From: Mycobacterium sp. Root135
GTDB lineage: Bacteria > Actinomycetota > Actinomycetes > Mycobacteriales > Mycobacteriaceae
Direction: 5' to 3'
Assembly (NCBI RefSeq): GCF_001426545.1
Contig: NZ_LMEZ01000011.1
Span: 1-64,000, forward strand
DNA: 64,000 nucleotides
Shown: positions 62,002-64,000 of the stretch, one piece after another
Position numbering within the stretch: the first letter of the stretch is position 1
Layout of the letters: every line of letters starts with the position of its first letter
Program-made: the position numbers and the translations under genes
The notes under the pieces: model-generated
What the model was told of the DNA's origin: nothing
What the model saw: only the letters and a program-made list of their open reading frames with translations
The model's database searches: none

Positions 62002-62643
62002 TCAAGCTGGCCGATGTCGGCCACCGGCGTTAGCACCCGTGGCGAAGGACGACGCCGCGAAACCGGTCCGGAGGACCTCCAGATGGTCGTGCAGGAGTTC
62101 GCGGACGTCCGCTGTTGGGTTGCTGAACCACAGTGTCAAGGTGGTGCGCACCGCTGCCAACGCGGCGGCCGCGAGCATCGTCACGACGACATCGCTCTGA
62201 CTATGGCCGGTCCGCTGTGCGACGGCGTCGGCCACGGAGGTTTCCATTCGCCGTGACATGGAGGAGAAGCGTTCTCGTAGCCGCGGGTGGCGCCTCAGCA
62301 ATTCGATCCGTGCGCGCCACAGCGGTGTGGTCGTGGCGGTGTCCACGAAGTCCACGAGGGCTGCCTCTACGGCGGTCAAGGGGTCTTCCGTCCGTGGTCG
62401 ACCCAGGATCATCTCGACGAGCTCTGTGTGATCCTGCGGGCTCCAGCTGATGATCGCATCATCGCGTTCGGGGAAGTAGTTGAAGAACGTGCGACGAGAG
62501 ACGTTGGCTCGCAGGCAGATTGCGTCGATGGTGAGCGCATCGAGGCCGTCGTCGGCGCACAGCGTCACGGCGGCTTCTCTTAGCGTCGCGTAGGTGGCTG
62601 CCTTCTTGCGTTCACGCAAGGCCGGCGTGGCGACGGCGTCCAA
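62002..62643 (-). CDS. TetR-family regulator
   Basis: 213 residues from ATG 62643. HTH 'TIDAICLRANVSRRTFFNYF' near residues 38-57, with 'RERKKAATYATLREAAVTLC' ahead of it. The C-terminal domain is of the TetR_C_17-like type with conserved Trp ('TTTPLWRARIELLRRHPRLR'). Two TTGCAC-type palindromes 50-82 bases upstream indicate autoregulation. It probably governs the NTF2-like to nitronate monooxygenase genes. Confidence 0.85.
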   Translation of the reverse strand: MDAVATPALRERKKAATYATLREAAVTLCADDGLDALTIDAICLRANVSRRTFFNYFPERDDAIISWSPQDHTELVEMILGRPRTEDPLTAVEAALVDFVDTATTTPLWRARIELLRRHPRLRERFSSMSRRMETSVADAVAQRTGHSQSDVVVTMLAAAALAAVRTTLTLWFSNPTADVRELLHDHLEVLRTGFAASSFATGANAGGRHRPA

Positions 62644-62693
62644 TGAGCTTTCCCTTCGGTGCGCTGGGGCGTGAGCCCCACACTAGCCGCAAT

Positions 62694-62725
62694 TTGCACT
62701 TAGTGCAAAATTGCACTGGGTGCAT
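62694..62725. promoter_or_regulatory. tandem palindromic operators upstream of the TetR gene
   Basis: TTGCACTTAGTGCAA (62694-62708) is a perfect 7+1+7 palindrome, and TTGCACTGGGTGCAT (62711-62725) is a second, slightly imperfect one with the same half site. Their centres are 17 bases apart, placing both on nearly adjacent helix faces. The arrangement fits cooperative binding by two TetR dimers. The string TTGCACT occurs twice on the plus strand here and nowhere else that I noticed. Confidence 0.75.
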
Positions 62726-62756
62726 GTACGTTCTGGCGCGCGGAGGTCGCCGGAGG

Positions 62757-62940
62757 TGACGAACGGGCGATCCTCCTTGAGCGCGACTTTCTCCAAACCG
62801 GCATCGGCCAGAAGGCGCCTGGGGGTGGCGTTTTCACGTTCGAGGTCCTTGAGACGTTCGGCGTCCTTGGCCTACACCGCCGCGGTGTCCTTGCCCTAGA
62901 CCAACAGCTGAACGGCCGCCATCAGCTTGCCGCCGTGTCG
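62757..62940 (-). mobile_element. IS3-family transposase OrfA relic
   Basis: On the minus strand the translation 'AKDAERLKDLERENATPRRL' continues 'LADAGLEKVALKED', the leucine-zipper end of IS3-family OrfA proteins (usual form 'LKELERENARLKRLLAD'). A stop lies directly before it and the HTH and OrfB parts are missing. No terminal inverted repeats were found nearby. It is a decayed insertion sequence at the edge of the FAD monooxygenase gene. Confidence 0.65.
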
Positions 62941-62974
62941 CCTGCGTGGTGGTTCTGAGTCGAGGCGATGGTGT

Positions 62975-64000
62975 TCATCGGGTGACGTCTGCCTGGTAGA
63001 GCCAGTCGAATCGCTCAGTGAGCATGTGAGGCCGTAGTTTGGCGGCGAGTTGCAGCGGCCGGTAGTGCAGGGTGCTGCCGTGGTGGAATCGGGTGGCGTT
63101 GCGACGGCTTTCGGCTTGGACCTTGCTGGTGCGCGGTAGCCGTCGTCGGGTGTAATCGGCGAGGGCCTCGGCTGGGTCGTCGTGACGATCGAGCTGCTCG
63201 GCCAGTACCCAGCCGTCTTCGATGGCCATGGATGCGCCCTGGGCTTGGAAGGGCAGCATGGGGTGGCAGGCGTCGCCGAGCAGTGCGACGCGTCCGTCGC
63301 TCCATCGTGGCAGAGGTGCCCGGTCGAACAGTGCCCAGCGGTAGTGGGCGTCGGCGCGGTCGACGAGGGTGGTGATGGTGGGGTGCCATCCGCGGAAGTC
63401 GGCGAGCGCTTCCTCGCGGGTCCCTTGCTGGGTCCAGGATTCGTCGGCCCACTTGGTGTGTTCCACGACGCCGACCAGGTTGGCGTAGGTGCCGGAGCGT
63501 ACGCGATAGGTCACTGCGTGGCGTTTGTCGCCCACCCACACGCACGCCGTGGGTGGCGGTGCCAGATCGCCGAGCCGGTCGATGGGTACCAGGACCCGCC
63601 AGGCCACGTTGCCGGTGAAGCGGGGTGCTTCCTGACCGAGCATCTGGGTGCGTACTGCGGAGTGGATGCCGTCGGCCCCGATTAACACCTCGGCGGTGAG
63701 CTCTTCTCCGTCGCCGAGGGTCACCGTGACGGTGCGCTCGTCCTGCCGGTAGGACTCCACATGTGAGCTGGTACGGACGGTGACACCGGGTACCGGTCGC
63801 GCCAGTGCGGCGATGAGGTCGTAGCGCACGATGTGCAAGTACGGTGCGCCCCAGCGTGTTTCGGCGGCATCTTGAAGGTCGACGCGGAAGATGCGTTTTC
63901 CGGTGCGCCCGTAGCGCATCTCCAGTGCCTCGGGGCGGAAGGCAGTCTCGGCCAGGTCGTCGTAGAGGCCGAGCGCGCGGAGGACCTTGACGCTGTTGGG
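62975..64000 (-). CDS. FAD-dependent aromatic monooxygenase (5' end outside window)
   Basis: 342 codons are visible in one frame from the window edge, where the protein reads 'PNSVKVLRALGLYDDLAETA', to TGA at 62975. An internal ATG at 63919 should not be taken as the start, because homology continues upstream of it. 'VLIGADGIHSAVRTQM' (DG motif) and 'VALLGDACHPMLPFQAQGAS' (GD motif) identify the salicylate hydroxylase/3-hydroxybenzoate 6-hydroxylase group of flavoproteins. The N-terminal GxGxxG lies beyond the window. It would hydroxylate a phenolic acid; the substrate is undetermined. Confidence 0.88.
   Translation of the reverse strand, partial: PNSVKVLRALGLYDDLAETAFRPEALEMRYGRTGKRIFRVDLQDAAETRWGAPYLHIVRYDLIAALARPVPGVTVRTSSHVESYRQDERTVTVTLGDGEELTAEVLIGADGIHSAVRTQMLGQEAPRFTGNVAWRVLVPIDRLGDLAPPPTACVWVGDKRHAVTYRVRSGTYANLVGVVEHTKWADESWTQQGTREEALADFRGWHPTITTLVDRADAHYRWALFDRAPLPRWSDGRVALLGDACHPMLPFQAQGASMAIEDGWVLAEQLDRHDDPAEALADYTRRRLPRTSKVQAESRRNATRFHHGSTLHYRPLQLAAKLRPHMLTERFDWLYQADVTR

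Overview
This is high-GC actinobacterial DNA from a rapidly growing mycobacterium (Mycolicibacterium type). Positions 1-18001 follow the Mycobacterium tuberculosis gene order Rv1691-Rv1713 almost gene for gene. The window opens with the 3' end of a 5S rRNA at the place where fast growers carry their second, tyrS-linked rRNA operon. A mycothiol-dependent dehydrogenase and leaderless start signals also fit.

Core block, 1-18.0 kb (+ strand). After the 5S end and its terminator come a TPR protein, a glycerol-3-phosphate phosphatase-type HAD protein, a small conserved protein, tlyA, nadK, recN, steA, mctB/steB, pyrG, an ADP-ribose-type Nudix hydrolase, xerD, a flavin monooxygenase, then parA-scpA-scpB-rluB-cmk-der. 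Most junctions overlap by a few bases, so the block is heavily translationally coupled.

Transition, 18.0-23.3 kb. Two TSUP anion permeases follow, the first behind a short ORF with tandem Cys codons that looks like an attenuator. Then come an aldo-keto reductase, an FeS-BCP photolyase-related protein and tRNA-Pro(GGG). A degraded tyrosine-integrase end lies immediately beyond the tRNA and marks an old integration site.

Aromatic and amine catabolic region, 23.3-52.8 kb. It holds a phenylacetate operon (paaABCDEFHIG on the minus strand, paaZ-ethD, paaR and paaK around it), an AraC/FeaR-type regulator and a phenylacetaldehyde dehydrogenase. A copper phenylethylamine oxidase and a flavin monoamine oxidase lie further on. 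Between them (38.9-45.9 kb) sits a set that reads as one pathway: an APH-fold kinase, a covalent-flavin N-demethylating oxidase, an amino acid/amine permease, mycothiol-dependent formaldehyde dehydrogenase (MscR) and an amino-alcohol-phosphate phospho-lyase-like PLP enzyme. Three copies of one DNA motif precede the kinase, oxidase and PLP enzyme. I infer a route that removes N-methyl groups, phosphorylates an amino alcohol and eliminates phosphate and ammonia to give an aldehyde for the phenylacetaldehyde/phenylacetate genes. A STAND NTPase-TPR protein paired with a small membrane protein (46.1-48.8 kb) looks like a signalling or conflict module.

Decayed region, 52.7-64.0 kb. Intact genes (P450, TetR regulators, alpha/beta hydrolases, nitronate monooxygenase, NTF2-like protein, FAD monooxygenase cut by the window end) alternate with relics of an IclR regulator, an acyl-CoA dehydrogenase, a PhyH dioxygenase, an MmyB regulator, a hydrolase and an IS3 transposase. 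An 8-copy CTGAC repeat lies among them.
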